DNA of 64,000 bases, taken from NCBI GenBank assembly GCA_030052745.1, contig JANBVO010000032.1, positions 124,001-188,000 of the forward strand, written 5' to 3'. The position numbers were made by a program, and so were the translations under genes. Shown piece by piece: positions 24,145 to 34,550 of this stretch. Positions within the stretch are counted from its first letter, which is position 1. The number at the start of each line of letters is the position of its first letter. This DNA is from Pleurostoma richardsiae. Taxonomy: Eukaryota; Ascomycota; Sordariomycetes; Calosphaeriales; Pleurostomataceae. The notes beneath the pieces were generated by a model. The model was not told the DNA's origin and did not search any database. It worked only from the letters and a program-made list of their open reading frames with translations.

Positions 24145-27100
24145 GTTGCCGGTGCCGTAATCGGATCAACCAGCGAAAGAGCGATACAAATCTAAGGCGG
24201 TAGGCTGTTGGAGGAAGTCGAGGAAGTGTAGGATTGTCGGGGAGGCTCTTGTCGGTCGGTGTGCGTCAAAGCGAAGACCAGAGGAAGTGAGCGGAGGGGT
24301 ATCAAAAAGTGAGAGAGCAAGCGAGCGAGAGAGTCCGAGACAGGGAATCTGCTGGTTCTGCTTCCTCGGAGAAAGAGAGAAGGCGGCAAACGCACGACGA
24401 CGAGAGACACGAGTGACACGAGTGACAGGCTGTGACAGAGAGAGTTGGGAGGGAGGGAGAATGAGAGGTCGGAGAGAGACAGGAGAGGCGGACGTCGGGA
24501 CGAGACGAGTGATCTTTATGGGGCTGAGGCGTAGGGTGCGCGCGCACACGGAGCAGATGTGCCTGAGCTGCGATGCGTTTCGTTGTGCAAGAAGTGGGCC
24601 ATGCAGGGGTGACAGGGATGCAGTGCGGTGCAGTGCAGTGTAGCCGGGCTCGCGCTTTTTTGGAGATGCACACCATCAATCAAGTCAAACGCAAGCCACG
24701 CCCTATTGTTGTTGGCGGGGTGTTTTATTTTTCTTTTGGTCTGCTCGCGGGTTGTTGACAACGGGAATCGCCTGCTCTACTCCGTACACACACGTGCACG
24801 ATGGACGGTCAAGCTGCATGCAGCAGAAGATAAGGTGAGAGACAGGTGACATAATGCAGAGGACCCTTCGTGCATCTACCGGCTCTGTTTACATTCCTGC
24901 AATCCCAATCCCACCCACACACCAGTGTACTTGTCTGTCTTTTGAGGTGTCCTAGCAGAGCAAGCCGGTGATGCTTCCTTAGGTGTTGCCCATCACAACG
25001 CCGAGGCTCTAGGCTCTCCGGAACAGTGCCAACATCAACTGACTTACACCCCAGCTTTCCTTTGCCTCGATGGCTACAAGGAGTCACAGTTCACCATCTC
25101 TCTGTTTGACACCTAGATGATGCTTCTTGCCACCTCGAACAGCTTCTTCGACCACAGCCATCAAATGTGAGGCCTCATCCCCGTCCACCATTCCCCGTCC
25201 TCCATCTTAGCATTGTCATGGCAAAGACACAACACCATGCATCGTAATTGTGGATCACAGCCTCGTTTTGCCCTGTCGCTCCATTTCCAAAATGGGCATA
25301 ACAAAGACCATTCATGGAAAAGCTATCTGTCTTAGCCCGGTTGCTGTGTGCAGAAAATAGACAGATGCTGCAGTAGGCCAGAGTTTATTTGGGCCGTTTC
25401 TCATGCTACAGGTACCTAGACACCCTAGGACAGCAGGTTAGGTTGTCTTGGATTCTCTCTGCCCTAACAAACAACTATCTTAGAGTAAACGAGTACGCGA
25501 GTGCCGTATTAGAGTAACCTGCTCGAAGAAGCGTTGCTCAATGGCGGTTCTCCTGTCAGACGTCATCCCCGATACGCGTACATCTATCGAATATTGTGTT
25601 GTACACGTGTTAGCTGGACAAAGTCTGCCCTCTCTCCTAGCACGCTCCTCTTCTCTTCAGTCTACTGTCTCCTGTGGTACCTTGCCCCTTTTTCGTCCGA
25701 CTGTCTCCTTGTCGCTGCATCGAGAATCGAGATATGGTATGACGTCCGCCCGGCAGCAGCTCGTCATCTCGACTCTACCACGGCTCCTCCTGGCCTTGCA
25801 TCTGGATGTAACCCTCCCCGGGATTGACGCTCTGCTGGCGAATCGACGTGCAAGGCCGCGGCCACTGGGCCGCCAGCCACACTAGCCGGCTGCCGGAGGC
25901 CAAGCGCTGGTCCACCAGGCGACTGGGCACCAGGCCTTCGGCGTCGGAGCCCAGGGGTGTCACAGCCTCAATAAAAGGGGGGGCGAAAGATCTGCCCTTT
26001 TTCCCTAAGAATAGCAACCCCACGTTGTTGCTAGGCTCGTTTAGCCCTTGGAGACGGAAGGGCGCAGTGCGACGACGCCGAGCTAGAGGAAGAATGCAGT
26101 GAACTGGGGACAGGAAGCCGTTAAACACGAGAATGGTCCGTATGGCATTCTTCTTCGGCGTTCCAATGGCAGTCAGCCCTGCTCTAGTCCCGGCAGTTGG
26201 TACGTCGTATTCTGTCAGCAGGCAGTCTCGTCGTCGAGCAAGCAAGGGCCTTCCGTGCTCTTTGGACTCTTTTGACAAAGACTGATGTGCCGTTTCTTTA
26301 TGCCTCTCTCGTCGAGGGCAGGAACGCGAAGACGATGATGCAGCCTCCAGATATGGAACCGCCTAATTCGAGCGGGCCTCGACAGCCTCACCGCCTTACC
26401 GGCCGGAAAGCAGCTGGACCCTGGGACCTTTCGAGATCCACGCAGCCCACGCTGCAGTAGCCCGTACGGATCACCGGTCATCCTCCTGCATTCCATCTCG
26501 AGTAGTCTGCTAAACCAGGTAACCTGCAAGACCCTGGAGAGACACCAGCACGCATGTCCGCCCCACCAGCTCGTGGCTGAGTCCTGGACGCCAATAGCGC
26601 TCGAGATGCGGCAACGTACCGCTGTAATCCCGCTCTAGAGCTTGCAAGGTAGGGCAGCTGCGCGAGCATTACCTCATTGGTCACGGAAAGTCTGCTGCAT
26701 CTGCTAAGTTGCCGCCGTGATTGACACTATGAAGATTGAAAGGTCCTCTGTACACCTTGCAGTAGTGTGGTGCCCAAATCGCACACCGCGATGTAGAGAT
26801 GGCGATCAGGCTGACTGGATGCAAAAGGGAGGCCTTCTCAAAGTACAGTTTCGACTGACTGACTAGATTAGGCTCTCGAGCTGGATAGACCTGACTAGGA
26901 GGCACTTCCTACGAGGGCTCGGGATTTCAAGTGCGGGAAGTTGTCACCACAGTGAAAATCTAGACTGGTAAAATAGCCCCTTGGGAGGTTGTATGCCGTA
27001 GGGCATCTAGGTTCGACAAACGCTGGGCTCTATCAAAGTCTCCTTGTCATGGTCGTCTATGGCTTTACACGTACAGAATTACACTCGAGCCAATACCAGA

Positions 27101-27247
27101 TTACGGCATGAATGGACCGCATCGGGCGTCCAGGCTTCGCAACACCTGCCTGCAGCGCTCATGGGAGCTTATGCCCTTCCGTGTACCACCCCGTAGGCTC
27201 CCCCATATCTCTCCGGTTGATTCTTAGCTAGTGTGTAGCTGTGCTTT
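24145..27247. other. 3.1-kb region between GFA1 promoter and RPT4 3' end
   Basis: This region holds the GFA1 promoter and leader, purine-rich on the plus strand from about 24280 to 24500, then about 2.5 kb of unassigned sequence before the RPT4 stop codon. A minus-strand frame at 25775-26278 has some third-position bias but no ATG start. No gene is called. Confidence 0.45.
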
Positions 27248-28618
27248 TTACAACTTCTGGTACTCAAGCTTGCCCTCGAGCTTCTTCGCCTCGGCTACCT
27301 TCCGGACCGCCTTGTTGAAGTCGTCCTGGTTTACCGCGTCCCGGTAGTCCTTTATGGCAAATAAGCCTCTGTGAGAGTTGTTGTCAGCAGCTTCTTATCT
27401 AGAGAGGGCCTTGCAGGGATGACGTACGCCTCAGTGACAACGTTCCTCAAATCCGCGCCGTTCAGACCATCGCTCATCTTGACCACACTCTCAAAGTCAA
27501 TCTCACCCTCCGTGACCACACTTGCGGCGTGGATCTTCAAGATTTCCAGCCGGCCGACCTCGTTGGGCAGCGCAATTTCGATCTTGCGGTCTAGTCGTCC
27601 AGCACGCAGCAGCGCCGGATCAAGGGTGTCGGGCCGGTTGGTGGCCATGATGATCTTGGTCTTGCCAAGGTAATCGAAGCCGTCGAGCTGGTTCAGCAGC
27701 TCCATGAGCGTCCGCTGGATCTCACGGTCCGCAGATGTGCCCTCAGAGAACCGCCGGCCGCCAATGGCGTCGATCTCGTCCATGAAGATGATGCAAGGCT
27801 CATGCTCCTTGGCGTAGCCGAACATTTCGCGGATTAACCGTGCGGATTCGCCGATGTACTTGTCAACGATGGCGGAAGACACCACTGCAGGCGAGACATT
27901 AGCACTACGCTCCACACGAAAGATGTTGCGGAGAGTCGAGAAGGAAATTCCAGGTACCTTTCAGGAAATTCGTCTCCAAGCTACTTGCGACGGCTCTTGC
28001 AAGGAGAGTCTTTCCGGTTCCTGGGGGACCGTAAAGAAGCACACCCTTCGGGGGCTTAATCCCCACCCGTAGGAAGAGCTCGGGGTTCTTGAGTGGCAAC
28101 TCGATGACCTCTCTCAACTCCCGAATTTGATCATTCAAACCACCAATACCTGCGAAGCTGACCTGACCGGGATCCTCGAGTGACATGTTGTAGACGAGCG
28201 GGTCGACCTCGCGCGGCAGCATCCGCATGATTGTAAGGGTCGTCATGTCGAGGGCAACACGGGTCCCCTGCTTCAGCTTCGCCTTGTCGACTTTCGATCG
28301 GCAGCCGACGACATATCGGGGACCCGAGGACGCTTTTACGATAACTGGGTAGGAAAAGACGTGTTAGCAGATGAGTCCCCAAGTCCTCTGGTCTACGCGG
28401 CACAAACATCTCTCCTCGTCCAGCTGCTTCAGCACTTCGCCGATGATCTGGCCCACGCTTTGTAACGCCTTGATGTTCTCTTCCGTCTGGTCAAACTCTT
28501 TCTGCAGGCCTTTTATCTCGAGGCGCAGAGCTTTGAGCTTTGCCTCCCACTCTCGCGACTCGATCAACTTCTCCTTGAACGCCGCAAGGGCATGTTGCCG
28601 CTCTTCGTCGGAGGACAT
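27248..28618 (-). CDS. RPT4: 26S proteasome regulatory ATPase Rpt4 (PSMC6)
   Basis: Four exons (28408-28618, 27958-28344, 27428-27884, 27248-27368) give 391 aa. An N-terminal coiled coil (about 10-55) is followed by an OB domain (to about 125) and an AAA+ ATPase domain with Walker A GPPGTGKT (176-183), Walker B IIFMDE (about 231-236) and [20 protein letters not shown] with the arginine fingers. The signature [20 protein letters not shown] identifies Rpt4 among the six Rpt subunits, which unfold substrates and thread them into the 20S core. The C-terminus LEYQKL lacks an HbYX motif, as expected for Rpt4. Intron 1 uses an uncommon GTTTGT donor; the frame and the [15 protein letters not shown] read-through make it the best choice. 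Length matches human PSMC6 (389). Confidence 0.94.
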
Positions 28619-29490
28619 GCTGTGCGGATAAGGTGGGAGAGTTTCGCGTTTCGTGTACGATGAACACTATGATCCGCCCTCGGTGTGTGTTTGTGTGCTG
28701 TTGGCCTTTTTTCACGACAGTTACGGATGTATCGTTGGGAGGAAAGGGTGGTTTGCTGGTCGAGATGCTGAAGTCACTCTAGCTGGGAGCTTACCTCAAG
28801 CTCCTGTTGCCTTGCGGACAGACGCGCGAGGCTAGAGGCGCCGCACGGACCTCACGGGAAATGGGAAAATAAAAAGACCGACATCCCAATTCGTTGGATA
28901 GGTACCTGAGTACCTCAGTAGGCTCTCATCACGTGGTAGGTCACACTTCGCGCCGACGCGACGATCCTCGAAATTCGAAATCGACGGGCCCAACTCCGAC
29001 TCCCCGTACTCGCAGTCGCTGGCCTCCAGCTCAACAATCTCTCCCCAGAGAGGCGATCGGTTGTTTGTCCGGCTCAAAAATGCCTCGATGATTTAACATT
29101 AACATCGCACTAGGGCTGACTTGAACCGAGCGAGATGACGTCGCAATATCATCGTGTTCGACGGTGCCCTTACTTGCCGTACCCAGGTCCTCCTCAGCGC
29201 CCGCCCCAAGACCCCAAGTCATTGGCAATGCGCCTCATGCAGGCACTAAATGTCTGCCCGCGCGGAGCAGGGCCGTGCAAACTGAGGGAGGGGCACGGAT
29301 TCGAGTGAATCGGCCGGGTCCGGTTGACGACATGCAATCAACGTCTCAGATCATGATCGAAGTCTCCGAAGCGCGCCACGGCGACTTCTCCAAGGGACCG
29401 TTACGAACCACAGGTGCCGTGGCGTCGCATTAGAGCTCGGGGCGCTATCCGTTGCCGCGCCTAGTCGGTTGCAATGAACCTCCTGCCTCC

Positions 29491-29519
29491 CACAGCACAC
29501 GCACACACGCACACGCACA
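29491..29519. repeat. CA/CG-interrupted dinucleotide microsatellite
   Basis: An impure (CA)n tract with ACG interruptions, 29 bp, in the upstream region of the Zn2Cys6 gene. It is a simple sequence repeat with no assigned role. Confidence 0.7.
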
Positions 29520-30516
29520 GGACAAAATCTCAGGGTCCTTGCCTCAGCAGCACCGAAAGGGGCAAGAAGGCCGTGGCGCCTCTCCCTTGTCCCTCCCCCT
29601 GGCATCAACTGGCGAGTGCATTTGAGCCCGAGGCTGGGTAATACGCCCTCTGCGATGTCTGTTGTCCTGCGCTGCCTTCATAGCGTGTTCCCACCTGCAA
29701 GCGAGCCGCCGACTCCGCCGTCGATATCCACTGGAGGAGGGAGGGCGTTGAGGATTGTGGTGCTCCAATCCAATTTTCCTGTGCCACACGCAGTTTGGGC
29801 TGACGTGCTGGAGTGTGGCCCAAAAGGGTCGCTGACCCCTTAGACGGGCTTATCGTCTCTGCCCCCCAATTGCGAGCTGTGGAGGAGTGGCAGCTGCAGA
29901 CGCACAACGGACGGGCCTATGACGTAGCTTGCGCTTTCCAAGGAATTCTTCCAACTTTCTCTGCAGGGCATCGCGGATGCGCTACCACACCGACTGGACC
30001 CCGCAGGGGCCAATCTCTTTCTTGTGTCTTGCCCGCCTGCCCTCTGCTCCTGGACTCTCGTTGCTCCGGTTCTTCCCAGACAGTCTTAGACCCCTAGACC
30101 CCCCTCGGACCAGCTCCGCGAGGTTCGGCCGTCCTCGGTGGCCCTGCTACCCCTTGCTCCCTGCTGTTAGGCCCTCCGGCTCCCTTGTGTGACGACCTTG
30201 ACTCCGGGGAAGGTGGCTCACACCGCCGCTGGCCGTCCTCTGCACAGACCCGGGCTGGCGGTGCCGAATTTTGTGCGAAGCTAGGCGACGCAGCAGTACC
30301 CTCCCCGCCGCAACCCTACCGCCGTACCCAACGCCGCCGTTGCTCAGGAGAAACTCCTGAAGCAACATAGCTGTCTCGTGGTCCGTCGAAGCCACCGCCG
30401 GCCGCACGAATGCTCTGCATTTCGCCGTCGGATTGTCATTACTGACAATTTTGGGATTCTAGTGCATCCATAGTCCGGGGCATCACATCTCTTCATTTAT
30501 ACCTATCTCGATCTCG

Positions 30517-30531
30517 ATGGACAGCCGGTGA
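30517..30531 (+). promoter_or_regulatory. Four-codon upstream ORF (MDSR) of the Zn2Cys6 gene
   Basis: ATG GAC AGC CGG TGA ends four bases before the main start codon at 30536. If transcribed in the leader, it could reduce initiation at the main ATG or work by termination-reinitiation. The position is read directly; translation is inference. Confidence 0.45.
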
Positions 30532-30535
30532 AAAA

Positions 30536-33213
30536 ATGGCCAGTGAGGTGCCTGTCAAACTAGAGACCCAAACCTCCAGCTCACAGGCCTCCGGCTCCTC
30601 GGGCGGGAACAGGAAGGAGAGGGGCGCCATCGCCGCTCAGGTAAGTTCTATGGCGCTGCTCCGAGATCGAACAGCTCCGTCTGGGATGCTCCTGGGAAAT
30701 CCAGCTCTTGTCGGGCCTACACGGCGTCCATGCAGGTTCCCGCGCTGACCACGGCCGCCCATGCAGGCATGCGACACGTGCCGAAGCAGAAAGCAGAAGT
30801 GTGACGAACAGAGGCCGAAATGTAGCACTTGCCAGAAGTTCAAGCTCGAGTGCCGGTACCGTGAGCCGGTCCCGACTAAAGTAAGTAATGCGCGGTCGCT
30901 AGATCCTCGCGTCTGACTTCCATGCCCTGGGCTGCCTCTCTTCGTGGCGCGTCTGACTCCTCGTCTGCAGAAAGACAGGACTCTCGTCGAGATTCTTGAC
31001 CGGATCAAAGCGCTCGAAGACAAGATTGATAGCTTGGGCATACAAGGGCGAGCATCGTCCGTGTACGGTCCTCTGGCGGGTAGCACGTCTCTTCAGTCTT
31101 CCTCGAGCACGAGCGTACCCATCGCTAGTCCTACCTTTCCGCCCACTCTTCAAAGCGCCGATAGTTCAGGTTCAATAACCGGGACAGCGTATAGATACGT
31201 GTCATCTGTTCATCAGATGCTCGCCTGGCCCATCTTCCAACAACTCCTCCAGAATGCGTCACCGCGCATCCCAAACTTCAATTCCGGTTCCATCGAGCAG
31301 GATGGCCTGGGTCTCGTACTCGGAGTACACCACGGCCCTGGCGCTCTGCCGTTACCCGCGGTCGAACCCTTTATCCAGGCCATGCACCCCATGGACGTTA
31401 GCGGACACGCTGCTACACCCACGACTGCACCTCATTTAACGAGCCCTCTGGACTGGGACACCGTGCAGCGCCTCAGCACTTCGTATTTTGACAGCTTCAA
31501 TCTGCTGTACCCCATTGTGGATCGGGAGAACTTCTTCTCCACCCTACACATGTTCATGGCCGATGTCCTCGACGGCGGCATAGCGGCGACACTCGCCTAC
31601 TTGGTCTTTGCTCTAGGGGAAGTAGCTCTGGCTGCAACCAAAGGCCAACCCTTGAATGTCTTCAACCGCCGCCCAAGTGGAGTGAAAGGAGGGAACGCAT
31701 CTCAACCTCCGGGCTTGGCGTTCTTTAACGAGGCGAGACGTAGAATGGGGTTCAACCTGACAGAATGCACTGTGGAGAATGTGCAAATCTTCGCTTTGGC
31801 TGGGTAGGTATATTGTACCACTGTCTCTTCTGCCCAGATGCTGACAACACGGTTGAAGCCTTTACTATGAATCGTGTTTCCGTCACATGGTTCGTTGACA
31901 ACCCGGTATCCTCAAGAGCAACTTACCAACTATTCCCAGGAATTTTGGCGCATGACAACTTCGGCCTCGCTCGCTTGCCAAGCTCTGCTCACTAGGTATG
32001 GTTACCGGTGCTACTTGTGATGCGTACTGACCGGATGAAAGCAATCCTGGGGACTTGACATCGCCACGAGCAGACCTCATCAGACGCGTCTTCTGGCATT
32101 GCTCTATTATGGAGACGTGAGTCCATATATCATCCCTTATCTCCGATGTCTCTCAATGTCGGGACTAAACGGCAAGTTAGGGCCTTGCATATGGAGCTCG
32201 GTCTGCCTCGTACAGGCCTGGATAAGTTTGAATCTCTCGTAAAAGTGCCTGATTTCAGCGGGACCTTCTCGCGGGACGACTACGTGGGAAACCAGACCTC
32301 GCATTTTCAGCAGCACTTTGCCTCGCAGATCCTATTGCGTCGTTTGATTGTGAGCTTCCATGGCGTCTTAAGCAACGGTGAGTACCTGGGTTATTGCATG
32401 CTGGCTTGCGAATGGGCGGAACACGACTGTCGAACTGCCCACTAGAGATTACCCATGCTGAGTATGCTGTTCCCAACAGAGACAGACGGTTCACCTTCCT
32501 CGACCTTCGGACTTCGACCGCCGACGGGCGAAAATGGATCACCTTTGCCGGCCGCCATCACCCCCATGGCGCTTCAACTCGATCAGTGGCGGAGCACGAT
32601 CCTCCCTGTCCACCTTCGTTGGCAAGATGACCAATCTGACGCTCTAGCCGGTGCCAACCGTGGGATGTTCGGTCAATCTACCTTCTCCTCAGGCTCATCT
32701 TCTGTGTCTAATCCGACGAGGCACTTGATGTTCACGGCCGACCTAGACAGCGAACCCGCCAGCTATCCCTACGTGGAAGATGTTCAGGTTGCCATGCTGC
32801 GTACGCGATACTACTACGCCAAGTACATCATTCACCGTCCCTACCTCTATAAAGCGCTTCACACTCCCGGCAACGTCACTCAGGAAGACGCAGATGGGGT
32901 CGCCGAATGCCTCAGGGCGTGCCTGAAATGGCCGGTCGCCATGTCGCCGACGTGCACGCACAAGCGGCTAGTCCCTTGCTTGTTCTTCTGGACGCAGAAC
33001 CTGCTCGGGATCCTCCTCGTGCTGCATATGAGCCGGCAGGTGCCGATCCTTTCGCGCATCAGGAGCACCTTGTGCGGGGACCGCTTCGAGATGGAAGCCA
33101 ACGAGACCGTTGGCCTCGCGCTCGACTGGATCCGGGACCTTAAGGCCCTGGACCCGGCTGCGAAGTGGGCTTGGGAGATCGTCCGGTCAATATACGAGCT
33201 GGGCGACGACTGA
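30536..33213 (+). CDS. Zn2Cys6 (fungal-type) transcription factor with fungal_trans domain
   Basis: Eight exons (30536-30640, 30767-30880, 30971-31803, 31859-31889, 31940-31995, 32042-32116, 32181-32377, 32480-33213) give 714 aa. The binuclear cluster is complete: Cys37, 40, 47, 54, 57 and 64 in CDTCRSRKQKCDEQRPKC plus STCQKFKLEC. A short coiled coil follows (about 73-95, LVEILDRIKALEDKIDSL). The fungal_trans middle-homology region begins near LSTSYFDSFNLLYPIVDREN and includes LAGLYYESCFRHMEFWRM, read across three short exons. The RRVFWHCSIMET segment and the C-terminal helices are typical. One exon is only 31 nt and introns run from 46 to 126 bp; every junction keeps frame, which supports the model. 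Target genes cannot be named. A four-codon uORF ends 4 bp upstream. Confidence 0.9.
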
Positions 33214-34443
33214 GTAACGCAATCTACGACAGCGCGCCTTTTTTTTCCCTTCTGATGGCACCAGAGCCAGCACGGTAGCGTCTTTTTGGATTTTCTTGAG
33301 AGGCGGTACGGTGCCATCAGGGGCTTCTTCATTGGAAATGAAACCGATGACGGCGATCACGGAAACTGTATTCTTCTTTCCCATTTGCATTGCGGGACTC
33401 GCCCTCCCCAGCCGTAGGCCCGATAGTAAACGGACGAGGCAGGCTGGCGGAAAAAAGAACCGGAGGGCGGGCGGGCGTCTACCTGCATTGTTGTTGGGAT
33501 TGGCCTCACTGATACCCCTTCCGGGTGAGGCCCTCTTTTGTACGGATCGGTTAGCATATCGGGGTTACCTTCCTGCCGGGGTGGCATGAGGTTCGTGTAG
33601 GGTTTGGGGAAAAGGGCTGGGTGGGTTGGATAGTGGGTGCTCTTGTGGGTGCTCTGTTCTGTCGCTATTGTACGGTTGAGGATGGTGAAGCCAGTCGTGT
33701 TTGGTCTACAGGACGACTTGTCGGGGCTACAAGCACGGTGTTGTGGCCCGACAGAGAGTGTCGATGCAGTGGTGCTTTGTGTAGGTAGCTTAAATGCTGC
33801 GTCCTTGGCTTCTCACCCGTAGAGACGATTCACTTAGGGGGTCAATATGACTGGCTCATGGCGCTGTTCTCCGTTTGTTCATCATGGACGTAGGCCGGTT
33901 CACACAATAGTATCGCGCGAGAGCGGCGGTAGCACGCGCCTTCATTCCCCCCTTGGACAGCACTGTGAGAGTAAACGGCCCCTGAATGAGCAGTACGAGT
34001 TACTGAGCACCTATTCGAACGACCATCTCCTCGCAGTCTACCGCACGTAGCCGGCTGTCTAGAACTAACTCTCTGACAGGCTTCTACCCTCGGCACAGGG
34101 TAGCCTCGGGCACCAGCAGAGGGCCTGGATTGAAAATCGTCCGCGTCTGCCGGGGGTTTAAACTTGCATCTCGCAGCAGGCACTGTGCACTTGACCCTCC
34201 CCGCAGGAGACGCAGGGTCCCCTCCCTGCGCTGTCTTCCCACCCACGTCATGATGACGGGCGGACCGCCTGACGGCGCCTGGTTCGTGTGCCACGATCTC
34301 GCGGTGCGATATTTGATGCCGAGGCCGAGGGGTCTTCGAGTAGTGGGCAGTAGTGCTTGGTCCCGCCCGATATCGGGTCCACTGCACTGTGCACGGCTCA
34401 TAGTGCTTGTGCTGGATCGATCCTGACAAGCACCTCCCCAATT
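33214..34443. other. Intergenic region between Zn2Cys6 gene and tRNA-Val
   Basis: A stretch of 1.2 kb that includes the 3' UTR of the transcription factor. No codon-biased frame or repeat is seen. Confidence 0.5.
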
Positions 34444-34537
34444 GGTCCGGTGGTGTAGTGGTTATCACATCAGTCTAACAAGACGCCCTGCGGCTTAGTT
34501 CCACTGAAGGTCCCCGGTTCGAGACCGGGCCGGATCA
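34444..34537 (+). tRNA. tRNA-Val (anticodon AAC) with 21-nt intron
   Basis: A full cloverleaf folds: acceptor GGTCCGG pairs with CCGGATC (one G-T), the D arm is GTGTAGTGGTTATCAC, the anticodon stem is TCAGT/ACTGA, and the T arm is CCCGGTTCGAGACCGGG. The anticodon AAC is at 34477-34479. A 21-nt intron (34481-34501) sits at the canonical place, one base after the anticodon. The mature length is 73 nt before CCA. A box (34451-34461) and B box GGTTCGAGACC (34516-34526) are intact. Confidence 0.95.
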
Positions 34538-34538
34538 A

Positions 34539-34550
34539 TTTTTGCTTTTT
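34539..34550 (+). terminator. Pol III terminator of tRNA-Val
   Basis: Two TTTTT runs (34539-34543 and 34546-34550) begin two bases after the tRNA discriminator base, the usual Pol III stop signal. Confidence 0.85.

Larger units (their letters stand above)
28619..30535. other. Divergent intergenic region RPT4 / Zn2Cys6 factor
   Basis: This 1.9-kb stretch is upstream of both genes. It contains a TAGGTACCTGAGTACCT block near 28898-28916 and a CA-rich microsatellite at 29491-29519. Open frames here show no family resemblance. Confidence 0.5.
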
